From positions 1-64,000 of the forward strand of contig NZ_JAGGKC010000019.1 in NCBI RefSeq assembly GCF_017873395.1: a stretch of DNA of 64,000 nucleotides. The letters run 5' to 3'. The DNA comes from Youngiibacter multivorans. Its GTDB lineage: Bacteria; Bacillota; Clostridia; Clostridiales; Clostridiaceae. This document shows, one piece after another, positions 43,688-51,816 of this stretch. The translations under genes were made by a program, and so were the position numbers. Under the pieces are notes generated by a model, which worked only from the letters and a program-made list of their open reading frames with translations, was not told the DNA's origin and ran no database searches. The first letter of the stretch is position 1. The number at the start of each line of letters is the position of its first letter.

Positions 43688-44947
43688 CTACTTGTCCCTT
43701 CTCTTCTTCCACATTGGTGCGAGGAACTCATCGATGACATCGTGTATATTGAGCACTCCCACTATCCTGCCGTCATCGTCTACGACTGGGATCAGAAGAA
43801 GCTCATACTTTATTGCAAGGTCCACGGCTGTTACAGAATGGTCAGAGACCTTCACGTTCTCAAGCGAAGTATCCATGATATCGGCAAGAAGCTTGCCTCC
43901 ATCCTCAACCAGTAGGTCCCTCAGGTTTATAAAGCCCTCAAGGATTGCATTCTCATCCTGTACGAATATGAAGTAGATCTCGTCATACTCAGGAGCAAGC
44001 TCCTTAAGTAGCGATATGGTGTCCTTCACCGTGATGTTCTTGTTGAACACGAAAAAGTCCTTGGACATCAGGGCTCCGGCAAGCTCTTCCTCATACTGCA
44101 TGAGCTCCCTTACTTCAGCTTCATCATCATTTTCAAGATTCAGGAGTATCTTCTCCCTTGTCTCGTCATCCAGGTCATCAAGAAAATCTGCAATCTCATC
44201 GTTAGGCATCTTTTCTAGGAGTTCAGCAGCCTTCTCTTCACTCAGACCCGATATTATCTTAGCCTGAACCTCAGGCTCCTCTATTTCTTCCAGGGTGTCA
44301 GCCGCAAGCTCTTCATCAAGGCTTTCGAATATCTTGTTCCTGTACTCGTGGTCGACTTCCTCCAGGATGTCTGCAAGGTCAGCCGGATGCAGAGTGGAAA
44401 GCTTAGCATACGGCACGCTGATCTTAAGGTCCTTGCCTTTTCCCATGTCGAACTCGACGTCATCCCACAGGATCAAAGAATCACCTGTCTTCTTACCGAT
44501 AAGCTTCAGATAAGTCCTGTAGAGGCCCTCCATATTCCTTCGCCTTCCAAGGCCCATAGGGCTCTTGTCCACGGCGACTATCCGGAGGTCTCCTGATATC
44601 TGGGCAAGTCTCACATCATATGCCCTGAACACCTTTTTTCCTTCCTCGTCGAGGATCTGCTTATCAAGCAGATTCTTCACCAGCATGAAGGAAAAGGTCC
44701 TGGGAATGATATCCCTTGCTCCCTTGATCTTTATCTGGACATCCTTTCCATCGTCATAGAAGTCAATGAACTTGAACTCAAAATTATATTGTTCCTTGTT
44801 CCTCTCCACCACATAGCCTATTGCCTTGGGGTAGCCTTCCTCTGCAGCGAAGTATATGTCCTTGAGGTTCCCTACAACCTCGTTGTACTCGTCGTATACC
44901 CTCCTGTTGAGTATCGAACTGAAATAGAGCAGATTCAATCTTTCCAT
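43688..44947 (-). CDS. PRC-barrel / MgtE-N / CBS protein without a channel domain
   Basis: A 419-residue soluble protein: two PRC-barrel-like halves (residues about 1-75 and 85-165), an MgtE N-terminal superhelix with HPADLADILEEV and LLEKMPNDEIADFLDDL (about 180-270), then two CBS motifs (about 285-405). In the MgtE Mg2+ channel these cytosolic parts sense Mg2+ and gate the pore, but here the five-helix pore is absent and the protein ends MWKKRRDK. It may sense Mg2+ or a nucleotide and act on a separate transporter. I start at the ATG at 44947 behind GGAG; TTG at 44965 is less likely. Its leader holds 25-bp repeats. Confidence 0.85.
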   Translation of the reverse strand: MERLNLLYFSSILNRRVYDEYNEVVGNLKDIYFAAEEGYPKAIGYVVERNKEQYNFEFKFIDFYDDGKDVQIKIKGARDIIPRTFSFMLVKNLLDKQILDEEGKKVFRAYDVRLAQISGDLRIVAVDKSPMGLGRRRNMEGLYRTYLKLIGKKTGDSLILWDDVEFDMGKGKDLKISVPYAKLSTLHPADLADILEEVDHEYRNKIFESLDEELAADTLEEIEEPEVQAKIISGLSEEKAAELLEKMPNDEIADFLDDLDDETREKILLNLENDDEAEVRELMQYEEELAGALMSKDFFVFNKNITVKDTISLLKELAPEYDEIYFIFVQDENAILEGFINLRDLLVEDGGKLLADIMDTSLENVKVSDHSVTAVDLAIKYELLLIPVVDDDGRIVGVLNIHDVIDEFLAPMWKKRRDK

Positions 44948-44954
44948 ACGTCTC

Positions 44955-44994
44955 TCCTTCTCCAAGGAGAAAAGATCTCCTCGGCTGTTATTCC
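44955..44994 (-). promoter_or_regulatory. Hairpins over the ribosome site of the MgtE-N/CBS gene
   Basis: On the minus strand GGAGA and TTCTCC segments alternate, so GGAG at the ribosome site can pair with more than one upstream CTCC. This could hide the start. It does not match the M-box Mg2+ riboswitch. Confidence 0.35.
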
Positions 44995-45020
44995 TTTTTC
45001 CGACTGTCAGGCAGTGGTTC

Positions 45021-45113
45021 CAACTTTTTTCACATCCTTTTAAAATGAAACATCTTTACGCCTTTTTTGATGAAAGGTCTTACGCCTTTCCTTACGGAAA
45101 GTCTTACATCCTT
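45021..45113 (-). repeat. 25-bp imperfect tandem repeats in the MgtE-N/CBS leader
   Basis: Three to four units with a 25-bp period share GAAA-x-(G/C)TCTTACGCCTTT on the plus strand (units from about 45046, 45071 and 45096, with a degenerate one before). They lie between the lipid kinase stop and the MgtE-N/CBS start. Confidence 0.65.
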
Positions 45114-45155
45114 ATACATCATACTTCCTGGGCGGTCCCTTTTCAACGGGAATCA

Positions 45156-46085
45156 TCAGTTAGCAGGCCATGCGGCCCTTTTTCTTGCTGCAAGGTCCTC
45201 TTCATTTGCACCCATAACCATTATCGCATCAGGGATGCATCTGATAGTTAGCGGAAAATCAGGACCGCGTTCTCCATCTATATCGCTTACAAGTGTCCTG
45301 TCGGTAGTTTCAATCAACAGCTCATCCGTCTGGAAGTATACAAGCCCAACCGGCTCCTCCAGATGCTCTCCTCTCAGGAACTTGATTAGAAGAGGGAACA
45401 GTTCTCTAAGCGCCTCATCCTTGATGAGTATGACGTCAAGCTTGCCGTCATTTCCCTGGGCCTTGTAGGCCAGTTCAATGTTGCCTGCGGTCCTTCCGTT
45501 GAATACGAGCACCATGAACATTCCGCCCTCATAGCTGCCATCCTTTGACGTTATCCTTACATGGATCTTCCTGAAATTCGGGAGCTGCTCAAGTCCCTTG
45601 AGATAATATGCGAGCTTACCGATGGAGTTCTTCATGTCATCATCTGTCTTCTGGGACACATCCGTGAAGAGCCCGGCACTGGCCACGTTTATGAAGTACC
45701 TGTCGTTTATCATCCCGATGTCCATGGGCACGGGAACTGCCGAAAGTATCTTCTCGCATGCAGCAGACAGATCAGGCGGCATGCCTATGTACTTGCTGTA
45801 GTCATTCGCTGTTCCTGCTGGGAGTATCCCTATGGGAATCTTCACGCCTGCACTCATCATCTCATTTACAAGGAGGTCCACCGTTCCGTCTCCTCCTGCA
45901 ACTATGATATGATCATACCCGTCATTTATGTCAGACAGGGCTTCCTTCATCCTGAAGCTTTCATCAAGTCTGACTGTAACCAGCTGATAGCCATATTTCT
46001 GATGTATCCTTATTATTTCGTCGAGCTTGTCGATGACAATGCTCTCACCCGCGCTGGGATTGTACAGGAGCTTCGCTTTCTTCAC
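45156..46085 (-). CDS. Diacylglycerol kinase family lipid kinase
   Basis: Phosphorylates diacylglycerol or a related lipid (DgkB/YegS family), recycling diacylglycerol to phosphatidate. The catalytic loop AGGDGTVDLLVNEM and ILPAGTANDYSKYIG are typical; the N-terminus is KKAKLLYNPSAGE. I choose GTG at 46085, which has GAGG 8 bases upstream and gives the family-like start; the GTG at 46094 abuts that ribosome site. 309 residues. With the pssA gene divergent, the locus concerns phospholipids. Confidence 0.9.
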   Translation of the reverse strand: MKKAKLLYNPSAGESIVIDKLDEIIRIHQKYGYQLVTVRLDESFRMKEALSDINDGYDHIIVAGGDGTVDLLVNEMMSAGVKIPIGILPAGTANDYSKYIGMPPDLSAACEKILSAVPVPMDIGMINDRYFINVASAGLFTDVSQKTDDDMKNSIGKLAYYLKGLEQLPNFRKIHVRITSKDGSYEGGMFMVLVFNGRTAGNIELAYKAQGNDGKLDVILIKDEALRELFPLLIKFLRGEHLEEPVGLVYFQTDELLIETTDRTLVSDIDGERGPDFPLTIRCIPDAIMVMGANEEDLAARKRAAWPAN

Positions 46086-46191
46086 TCCAAACACCTCGCT
46101 TTATATATTTATAATACCACTTGAAAAGGAAATATGCTGAGTGGAAAAATCATGCCGCAAAGGTAATTTCCTCATCTTGGGAACATTAAAG

Positions 46192-46220
46192 TTTCACTTG
46201 GGACCAAAATAGTTTATAAT
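46192..46220 (+). promoter_or_regulatory. Promoter of pssA
   Basis: TTTCAC, 17 bp, TATAAT; 30 bases before the ATG. A direct repeat CTTGGGA flanks the -35 box. Confidence 0.6.
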
Positions 46221-46249
46221 GAAGTATCGCATTAAAGCCGGAGGTAACA

Positions 46250-46762
46250 ATGAACAGCGCACTGATTCCCAATATGATGACCTTTCTTAACCTCACACTT
46301 GGGGTCATGTCCCTTATCAAGGGCGTGCAGGGCGACTATGCCACTGCAGGGCTATTCATACTTTCTGCCGGTATGGTGGACAGGTACGATGGCAGGATAG
46401 CGAGGGCGCTTGGCGCCGAATCGCCCCTTGGCAAGGAGCTTGACTCCCTCTCTGACATGGTATCCTTCGGGGTGGCACCAGCAATACTTGCCTACTTCAT
46501 GTTCAATCTGCATGAGCTTGGACTGATGGGTCTTCTGCCGGTTATCCTGTTTCCCATAGCGGGAGCATACAGGCTGGCAAGGTTCAATTCCTGTGATTTT
46601 GACGGAGTATTTACCGGAATCCCAATAACACTTGCAGGCTGCCTGCTGGCAATGCTGGCACTGCTTCTTCGAAACAATGTGGAGCTTCGGAGCCTTGTAG
46701 TAATAATGATGATCGCTCTTGCTTATCTTGAGGTAAGCACCATAAAATTCAAGAAGTTCTGA
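46250..46762 (+). CDS. pssA: CDP-diacylglycerol--serine O-phosphatidyltransferase
   Basis: Integral membrane CDP-alcohol phosphotransferase making phosphatidylserine. The catalytic pattern D-G-x2-A-R-x8-G-x3-D-x3-D is exact in DGRIARALGAESPLGKELD and the following SLSD. About six hydrophobic helices in 170 residues. GGAGG is well placed. No psd gene is adjacent. Some family members make other phospholipids; serine is inferred from the NLTLGV N-terminus and length. Confidence 0.9.
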   Translation: MNSALIPNMMTFLNLTLGVMSLIKGVQGDYATAGLFILSAGMVDRYDGRIARALGAESPLGKELDSLSDMVSFGVAPAILAYFMFNLHELGLMGLLPVILFPIAGAYRLARFNSCDFDGVFTGIPITLAGCLLAMLALLLRNNVELRSLVVIMMIALAYLEVSTIKFKKF

Positions 46763-46765
46763 CTT

Positions 46766-46791
46766 AAGGACAGGTATGACAGCCTGTCCTT
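46766..46791. terminator. Bidirectional terminator between pssA and sdaAA
   Basis: AAGGACAGG / CCTGTCCTT with an 8-base loop, between convergent genes that end 3-4 bases away. Confidence 0.75.
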
Positions 46792-46793
46792 TG

Positions 46794-47672
46794 TTATTTC
46801 TCACCGAAAATCCTCTTTGCAAGGATTTTTCCTGCAGCAGTTCCAGCAAGGCCTCCGATTCCAGTCTCCCTGAGAGATTCAGGCATTGCCCTCCCTATTG
46901 AGTACATTGCCTCTACGGTGTCATCGAATGGAATCCTTGATTCTACACCTGCCAGCACCATATCGGCTGCACCTATGGCCGAAAGAACGCCCTGTGCGTT
47001 CCTTTTTGCGCATGGGACTTCAACGAGACCGGCTATCGGGTCGCAGACAAGGCCAAGCGTATTCTTGAACACAATAGCTCCAGCGTCAAGGCACATCCCC
47101 GGCGTTCCACCCATCATCTGTACTATGGCGCATGCAGCCATTGCTGCGGCTGAGCCGCATTCCGCCTGGCAGCCTCCTTCGGCTCCGGAGATGGTGGCAT
47201 TCTGGGCTATGACAGCTCCCACCGCACCCGCAGCGAAGAGACCGAGTATGATGTCCTTCTCGCCTATCCCATGCTCTTCCTTCATGGTCATGACCGCAGC
47301 AGGCAGTATTCCGCAGGCTCCGGCTGTAGGGCAAGCCACAATCTTACCCATCGATGCGTTGACCTCTGAGCAGGCAAGAGCATAGGCCATGGCACGTGTG
47401 GTGACGCTGCCTCCGACGCTTCTTCCCTCCTTAAGGTATTTGCCCATTTTGTATGCATCGCCGCCTATGAGGCCTGAAACGGATATTACCTTTTCAGATA
47501 CTCCCTTTGATGTTGAGCTCTCCATTACCTTAAGGGCTTCCTTCATCCTGTTCCAGATTTCTTCATAAGAAATCCCTGTCTCCTCTGATTCCTGCCTGAT
47601 TGCAAACTCTCCAATTGTTATGCCCTGCTTTTCGCATGCGCCTATAAGCTCACTTCCACTTGAAATGTTCAA
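46794..47672 (-). CDS. sdaAA: L-serine dehydratase, alpha subunit
   Basis: Catalytic subunit of the 4Fe-4S serine dehydratase, which deaminates serine to pyruvate and ammonia. Cluster cysteines and the signature CPTAGACGILPA are near residue 115; EGGCQAECGSAAAMAACAIV and LGLVCDPIAGLVEVPC follow. The 292 residues match the two-subunit Gram-positive enzyme. It follows sdaAB by 12 bases. Serine fermentation to pyruvate is a main use in amino-acid fermenters. Confidence 0.96.
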   Translation of the reverse strand: MNISSGSELIGACEKQGITIGEFAIRQESEETGISYEEIWNRMKEALKVMESSTSKGVSEKVISVSGLIGGDAYKMGKYLKEGRSVGGSVTTRAMAYALACSEVNASMGKIVACPTAGACGILPAAVMTMKEEHGIGEKDIILGLFAAGAVGAVIAQNATISGAEGGCQAECGSAAAMAACAIVQMMGGTPGMCLDAGAIVFKNTLGLVCDPIAGLVEVPCAKRNAQGVLSAIGAADMVLAGVESRIPFDDTVEAMYSIGRAMPESLRETGIGGLAGTAAGKILAKRIFGEK

Positions 47673-47684
47673 AGTGCACCTCCT

Positions 47685-48386
47685 TTAAGTCGTCACCGGA
47701 TAGCTGAGTGAATCTGAAGCTACCGGCAGGAACCTTATTCCGCCAACCCCGGAGACATCCTTCAGCTTTTCCAGAGTTCCCTCAGGTATGTTTTCGTCAG
47801 TCTCAAAGATCATTGTTGCGCTCTTGCCCCTCTGTGACCTGAATACGGACATGAATGCAATGTTGATGCTGGCCTCGTATAAAAGCCTTGTCACATGGGC
47901 AACAACTCCCGGGGAATCGGTATGGGTTATAAGGAGGGTGGGATAGTTTCCAGTGAACTGCACATCCTCATCCCCTATCCTTGTTATAAGGACAGCTCCG
48001 CCTCCAATGGACGAGCCTGTCACAGAAATGATTTCTCCATCTGCAAGCGTCATATCGATCCTCACCGTGTTTGGGTGGACATCGCCAAGGCTTCCCTCCC
48101 TGAAGGATATCGATATGCCAGCCTCTTTTGCCAGGTCCATGGAGTCCCTCAGCCTGTCATCATCAGGCAGCATGCCCAGGATTCCTGCCACAAGCGCTCT
48201 GTCAGTGCCATGGCCGCGGTAGGTCTTCGAAAACGAGCCATGCAGGATGAAGTCTGCCTTCACGATTTCGCTGCCTGCAATAAGCCTCGCTATCCTTCCT
48301 ATCCTTGCCGCTCCGGCTGTATGGGAGCTTGATGGTCCTATCATGACCGGACCGATAATGTCAAATATCCCGTACTTTTTCTGCAT
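47685..48386 (-). CDS. sdaAB: L-serine dehydratase, beta subunit
   Basis: A 233-residue partner of SdaAA. N-terminal domain with GPVMIGPSSSHTAGAARIG and LHGSFSKTYRGHGTDRALVAG, then a C-terminal ACT domain (LLITHTDSPGVVAHVTRLL, about residues 150-220) that probably senses serine. The gene precedes sdaAA and starts 21 bases after the nucleoside kinase stop, so all three may share a transcript. Confidence 0.95.
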   Translation of the reverse strand: MQKKYGIFDIIGPVMIGPSSSHTAGAARIGRIARLIAGSEIVKADFILHGSFSKTYRGHGTDRALVAGILGMLPDDDRLRDSMDLAKEAGISISFREGSLGDVHPNTVRIDMTLADGEIISVTGSSIGGGAVLITRIGDEDVQFTGNYPTLLITHTDSPGVVAHVTRLLYEASINIAFMSVFRSQRGKSATMIFETDENIPEGTLEKLKDVSGVGGIRFLPVASDSLSYPVTT

Positions 48387-48407
48387 ACTTCAACACCAGG
48401 CCTTTCT

Positions 48408-50048
48408 TCAGTATTCGTAGAAGCAGCTGCCTCCTATGAATTCCCTTAGTATGGAATTCTCGGGAACCATCTCATCCTTGATGTCCCTCACAAGCACCAG
48501 TATGGATGAGAGCCTCTTTGCCTCCTCGAAAAGAAGGCTCGACTTGTCTATTGCCCTCAGCTCCTTAAGACAATGCTTTTTAAGGACTGCAAGCTCGTAC
48601 AGGATAGTGGAGTTGAACATGACGTCAGCCTCTTCCTGATACGGGTAGATGTGTTCCTTCTCGCCCCTTGCGACTGACGGGAATATTCCCAAGGTATCAG
48701 TTGCTGAATACCCTCTTGAGAGTATGTCACGCACCATCCTTCTAAGCTTCCTTACGTCTGTGGTGGCGATCCTGTTATGCCTGTCCATGTTCATGGCTGT
48801 AAGGGCGCTGATATACACCTTGAATTTGGCTTCTCTCGGTATTTCAGGGAAAAGCGCGGGATTCAGTCCATGAATCCCCTCTATCATAAGGACTCCCCTT
48901 TCGGGCAGCCTTGCAATATGTTCTGAGATTGTCCTCTTGCCTGTCTTGAAGTCAAAATGAGGAAGCGCGACTCCATGGCCATCAATCAGCTTCATCACAT
49001 GCTCCTGGAACAGTTCTAGATCCAGTGCCCTGAGGCTTTCAAAGTCATAGGAGCCGTCCGGATTCTTCGGAGTATGCTCCCTGTCCACAAAGTAGTCATC
49101 CATCCCTATGGCCACTGGTATGAGCCCGTTCACCCTCAGCTGGATTCCCAGCCTTTTCGTGAAGGTGGTCTTTCCTGAAGAGCTTGGTCCTGCAATCATG
49201 ACAATCCTTACATCCCGTCTTCCTGCAATCTCATCCGCGATGTATGCGATCTTCTTCTCGTGCAGGGCTTCGGTCACCCTCACCAGGTCGAAGGCCTCTC
49301 CTCCGATTATCTTTTCATTCAGGTATCCGATGCTGTCGACGCCAATGATTTCATCCCACTCCTGAGTCTCGCTGAATATCCCGAACAGCTTGTCCTGGGG
49401 TTTGAAAATCCCGATTGAAAGTGGATCGTACACAGGCGGATAAGTAAGGACAAAGCCTCCCTTATACGGTTCAAGTCCGAAAAGGTTAATAAGTCCTGTA
49501 TTTATAGCCATCTTTCCGTAAAAATAGTCGTAGTGGCCAAGAAGCCTGTATAGTGTAATTGATTCAAGCCCTGATTCCTTCAGCAGGTCTATCCTGTCCT
49601 CCATGTGTTCCTTCCTGAATATTTCAAATGCCTCTTCCCGTGACAGCTTCACCTTTTCAAGAGGATGGCTGCCTTCAATTATCTTCAGCATTTCATCATG
49701 GAGGCTTTTGATGAAATCTCTGGAAAGCTCATGTCCCGGCATCCTGCAGTATAGTCCTCTGCTTATGGAGTGCTCTATATAAAGCTGGCTTCCAGGGCTA
49801 AGTGTCTTCACAGCCACCACAAGGATGAATGAGAGCGTGCGCTCATACGCCTTGTTTCCATGGGAATCTGTGATGTATACGGGGAATACCTCCCCTTCCT
49901 TCCTGATTTCCTCGTCAAGTTCGAAATACTCGCCTGCCTGCCTTGCGAGCATCGGCTTCAGAGGTCCGCTGTCATCCTTGAGGAGGTCTCTGTATTTTAT
50001 TCCTGTCTCGATACTTATGTCAGCATCCCTGTATCTCAGCTTAAGCAT
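48408..50048 (-). CDS. Nucleoside kinase with ThrRS-like N-terminal region
   Basis: A 546-residue protein. The C-terminal half is a uridine-kinase-like P-loop domain: Walker A IAGPSSSGKTTF near residue 286, GMDDYFVDREHTPKNPDG, and EGIHGLNPALF. The N-terminal ~260 residues resemble the TGS and second additional domains of threonyl-tRNA synthetase (GLYCRMPG, LSREEAFEIF, LYRLLGHYDYFYG). Such fusions occur across clostridia and Thermotoga, where they act as nucleoside kinases. GGAGGCGG precedes the ATG. Substrate not fixed. Confidence 0.87.
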   Translation of the reverse strand: MLKLRYRDADISIETGIKYRDLLKDDSGPLKPMLARQAGEYFELDEEIRKEGEVFPVYITDSHGNKAYERTLSFILVVAVKTLSPGSQLYIEHSISRGLYCRMPGHELSRDFIKSLHDEMLKIIEGSHPLEKVKLSREEAFEIFRKEHMEDRIDLLKESGLESITLYRLLGHYDYFYGKMAINTGLINLFGLEPYKGGFVLTYPPVYDPLSIGIFKPQDKLFGIFSETQEWDEIIGVDSIGYLNEKIIGGEAFDLVRVTEALHEKKIAYIADEIAGRRDVRIVMIAGPSSSGKTTFTKRLGIQLRVNGLIPVAIGMDDYFVDREHTPKNPDGSYDFESLRALDLELFQEHVMKLIDGHGVALPHFDFKTGKRTISEHIARLPERGVLMIEGIHGLNPALFPEIPREAKFKVYISALTAMNMDRHNRIATTDVRKLRRMVRDILSRGYSATDTLGIFPSVARGEKEHIYPYQEEADVMFNSTILYELAVLKKHCLKELRAIDKSSLLFEEAKRLSSILVLVRDIKDEMVPENSILREFIGGSCFYEY

Positions 50049-50244
50049 TCTACCGCCTCCAGTGCCCTTTCCTTAATTATAACCTAAAGTTAGCACTGGT
50101 TGGCTATCTGAAGCTTAAACTAAGGCCTTTGCAGAGCCTTTTTCATAAGGTTTGCATAAAGTTAACAAGTAGTTGACAGTCTGTTTCTTCAAAATAAACT
50201 CATAAACCTGTACAGTTGTTGTGGAAGTATCCTTAGGATTGGAT

Positions 50245-50250
50245 TATAAT
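50245..50250 (+). promoter_or_regulatory. -10 box of fba
   Basis: A perfect TATAAT just before the operator below; the -35 (TGGAAG at 17 bp) is poor, as expected if an activator or only a strong -10 is used. Confidence 0.5.
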
Positions 50251-50251
50251 G

Positions 50252-50288
50252 GTATTGTAATTGTCCCTACGGGTACAAAATTGTCCCA
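50252..50288 (+). promoter_or_regulatory. CggR-like double operator before fba
   Basis: On the minus strand TGGGACAATTTTGT and AGGGACAATTAC start exactly 20 bp apart, as in the operator before cggR; GTCCC cores lie at 50263 and 50283. It begins a base after the -10 and ends 20 bases before the fba ATG. Orientation relative to transcription is opposite to that at cggR. Confidence 0.65.
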
Positions 50289-50307
50289 TATGAAAGGTGG
50301 TCAACAA

Positions 50308-51234
50308 ATGGCATTAGTAACAACCAAAGAAATGTTCAAAAAAGCTTATGAAGGTAAATATTCCATCGGTGCGTTCAACATCAATGACATGGAGATCATA
50401 CAGGGCGTAGTGAATGCGTGCAAATCAAGGAATTCTGCTGTAATCCTCCAGGTTTCCACAGGAGCGCTGAAATATGCAGGTCCCGCTTATCTCATGAATA
50501 TGGTGGATGCGGCTATAAAGGAAACAGGAATCGACATCGCAGTACATCTTGACCACGGCCCGGACCTTGAGACTGTGAAGCAGGTAATAGAAGCCGGATT
50601 CACATCTGTAATGTTCGACGGATCACACTATGATTTCGAAGAGAATGTAAGGCTTACAAAGGAAATTGTTGATTACGCGCATGCAAGAGGCGTAGTTGTT
50701 GAAGCAGAGCTTGGAGTGCTTGCAGGAGTAGAGGACGATGTCCACTCAGAAAAGCATGTATACACCCAGCCTGATGAGGCAGTTGACTTCGTTCAGAGAA
50801 CAGGCTGCGACTCGCTTGCGATTGCCATAGGAACATCCCATGGCGCATTCAAGTTCGCTGGAACTCCTGAGCTTAAGTTCGATATCCTTGAGGAGATCGG
50901 AAACAGACTCCCAGGATACCCGATAGTACTCCACGGAGCATCAGCAGTAAGCCAGGAGCATGTTGCCACATGCAACGAGTTTGGCGGAGCGATAAAGGGA
51001 GCACAGGGAGTTCCTAAGGAAATGCTTAGAAGAGCCTCAGAGATGGCAGTGTGCAAGGTAAACATGGACACCGACATAAGGCTTGCAATGACAGCGGCAC
51101 TAAGAAAGTTCCTCGCTGAGAACCCATCAGAGTTCGATCCGAGAAAGTACATGGGCGCAGCAAGAAAAGAGATCCAGAAGCTTGTCGAAGAAAAGATCGA
51201 CGATGTTCTTGGTTCAGCAAACAGTATGGCATAA
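50308..51234 (+). CDS. fba: Fructose-1,6-bisphosphate aldolase, class II
   Basis: Zinc aldolase splitting fructose-1,6-bisphosphate. Zinc ligands are in HLDHGPDLETV and GSHYDFEENVRLTKEIVDYAH, with VEAELGVLAG and VLHGASAV completing the site; 308 residues. AAAGGTGG precedes the ATG at 50308; the in-frame extension to 50221 runs back through the promoter and operator and is rejected. It is monocistronic. The CggR-like site suggests control together with the cggR-eno operon. Confidence 0.95.
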   Translation: MALVTTKEMFKKAYEGKYSIGAFNINDMEIIQGVVNACKSRNSAVILQVSTGALKYAGPAYLMNMVDAAIKETGIDIAVHLDHGPDLETVKQVIEAGFTSVMFDGSHYDFEENVRLTKEIVDYAHARGVVVEAELGVLAGVEDDVHSEKHVYTQPDEAVDFVQRTGCDSLAIAIGTSHGAFKFAGTPELKFDILEEIGNRLPGYPIVLHGASAVSQEHVATCNEFGGAIKGAQGVPKEMLRRASEMAVCKVNMDTDIRLAMTAALRKFLAENPSEFDPRKYMGAARKEIQKLVEEKIDDVLGSANSMA

Positions 51235-51239
51235 GAAAC

Positions 51240-51281
51240 AGGCTCTTCCGAGGCTTAGGCCTCAGGAGAGCCTTCCTTTTT
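51240..51281 (+). terminator. Terminator of fba
   Basis: AGGCTCT / AGAGCCT outer arms with inner GAGGC / GCCTC, followed by TCCTTTTTCC. It begins 6 bases after the stop codon. Confidence 0.85.
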
Positions 51282-51367
51282 CCTATTCAATTCAAACCAA
51301 TCCGCTTTTCATTTCACAATTCGCTTTGGAATATACCTCCACGATGATTATTTCCCATATGATGCAG

Positions 51368-51408
51368 ACAGCCGGAAGCTTTCGCTTCCGGCTGTGCATT
51401 TTCTCTTT
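51368..51408 (+). terminator. Second hairpin downstream of fba
   Basis: ACAGCCGGAAGC / GCTTCCGGCTGT with a TTTC loop, followed by GCATTTTCTCTTT. A backup terminator for fba is likely. The rest of 51235-51538 holds nothing recognisable. Confidence 0.6.
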
Positions 51409-51538
51409 AGTTCTTCAAGTCATTCATCTTAAGTGTGCTTCACCTGGCAGTGGTTCTTTAGTTTCTCACGCCGCTCTTCATTAGTTCCGGGCTGCTCTGC
51501 CCTTCGTCCTTGGTATGTTCTAATCTATATTCGGGTGA

Positions 51539-51742
51539 TTAGAAGGCTGTCTGTACCGGCAGCTGCAATTTCTCAAGGCTGTGCTTGAGTCTGAAGAACT
51601 CGTCCTCGAGAGCATTTATCTTCTTTTCGATAAGCTCCCTGGCGGTAGGCTTCACAGCTGCTCCAAGTTCGTGGGAAAGAGTAGTCAGTTCGTCACTGAT
51701 GTTGACAAGTCTCCTAACAGCATCGTATCCGTTCACTTTCAT
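51539..51742 (-). CDS. 67-residue helical protein, unknown
   Basis: I do not recognise this protein. It is predicted to be almost fully helical: ISDELTTLSHELGAA and a longer charged stretch LIEKKINALEDEFFRLKHSL with heptad-like spacing of L/I, suggesting a short coiled coil. There is no signal or membrane segment. AAGGAG lies close to the ATG at 51742; a GTG two codons later is better spaced and may be the real start. Two tandem palindromes cover its promoter region, so it is tightly regulated. Confidence 0.65.
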   Translation of the reverse strand: MKVNGYDAVRRLVNISDELTTLSHELGAAVKPTARELIEKKINALEDEFFRLKHSLEKLQLPVQTAF

Positions 51743-51756
51743 CTCTCCTTTTTAGG

Positions 51757-51796
51757 TCAATACGCTAGTATTGAGCAGGTCAATACTTTGTATTGA
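51757..51796 (-). promoter_or_regulatory. Two tandem palindromic operators
   Basis: TCAATAC-GCTA-GTATTGA (51757-51774) and TCAATAC-TTT-GTATTGA (51780-51796), part of a 23-bp direct repeat. The upstream copy overlaps the predicted -10 box; the other sits in the 5' leader. Confidence 0.75.
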
Positions 51797-51816
51797 GCAG
51801 TAAATGCATATGGCAA
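51787..51816 (-). promoter_or_regulatory. Possible promoter of the 67-residue gene
   Basis: TTGCCA (5 of 6), 18 bp and TACAAA on the minus strand. Confidence 0.4.

Noticed and set aside
45021..45113. Tandem repeats as a CRISPR array
   Set aside because: Units abut with no unique spacers, are imperfect and have no cas genes nearby.
44948..45155. MgtE-like leader as an M-box (ykoK) riboswitch
   Set aside because: The conserved M-box cores are not present; only repeats and local hairpins are seen.
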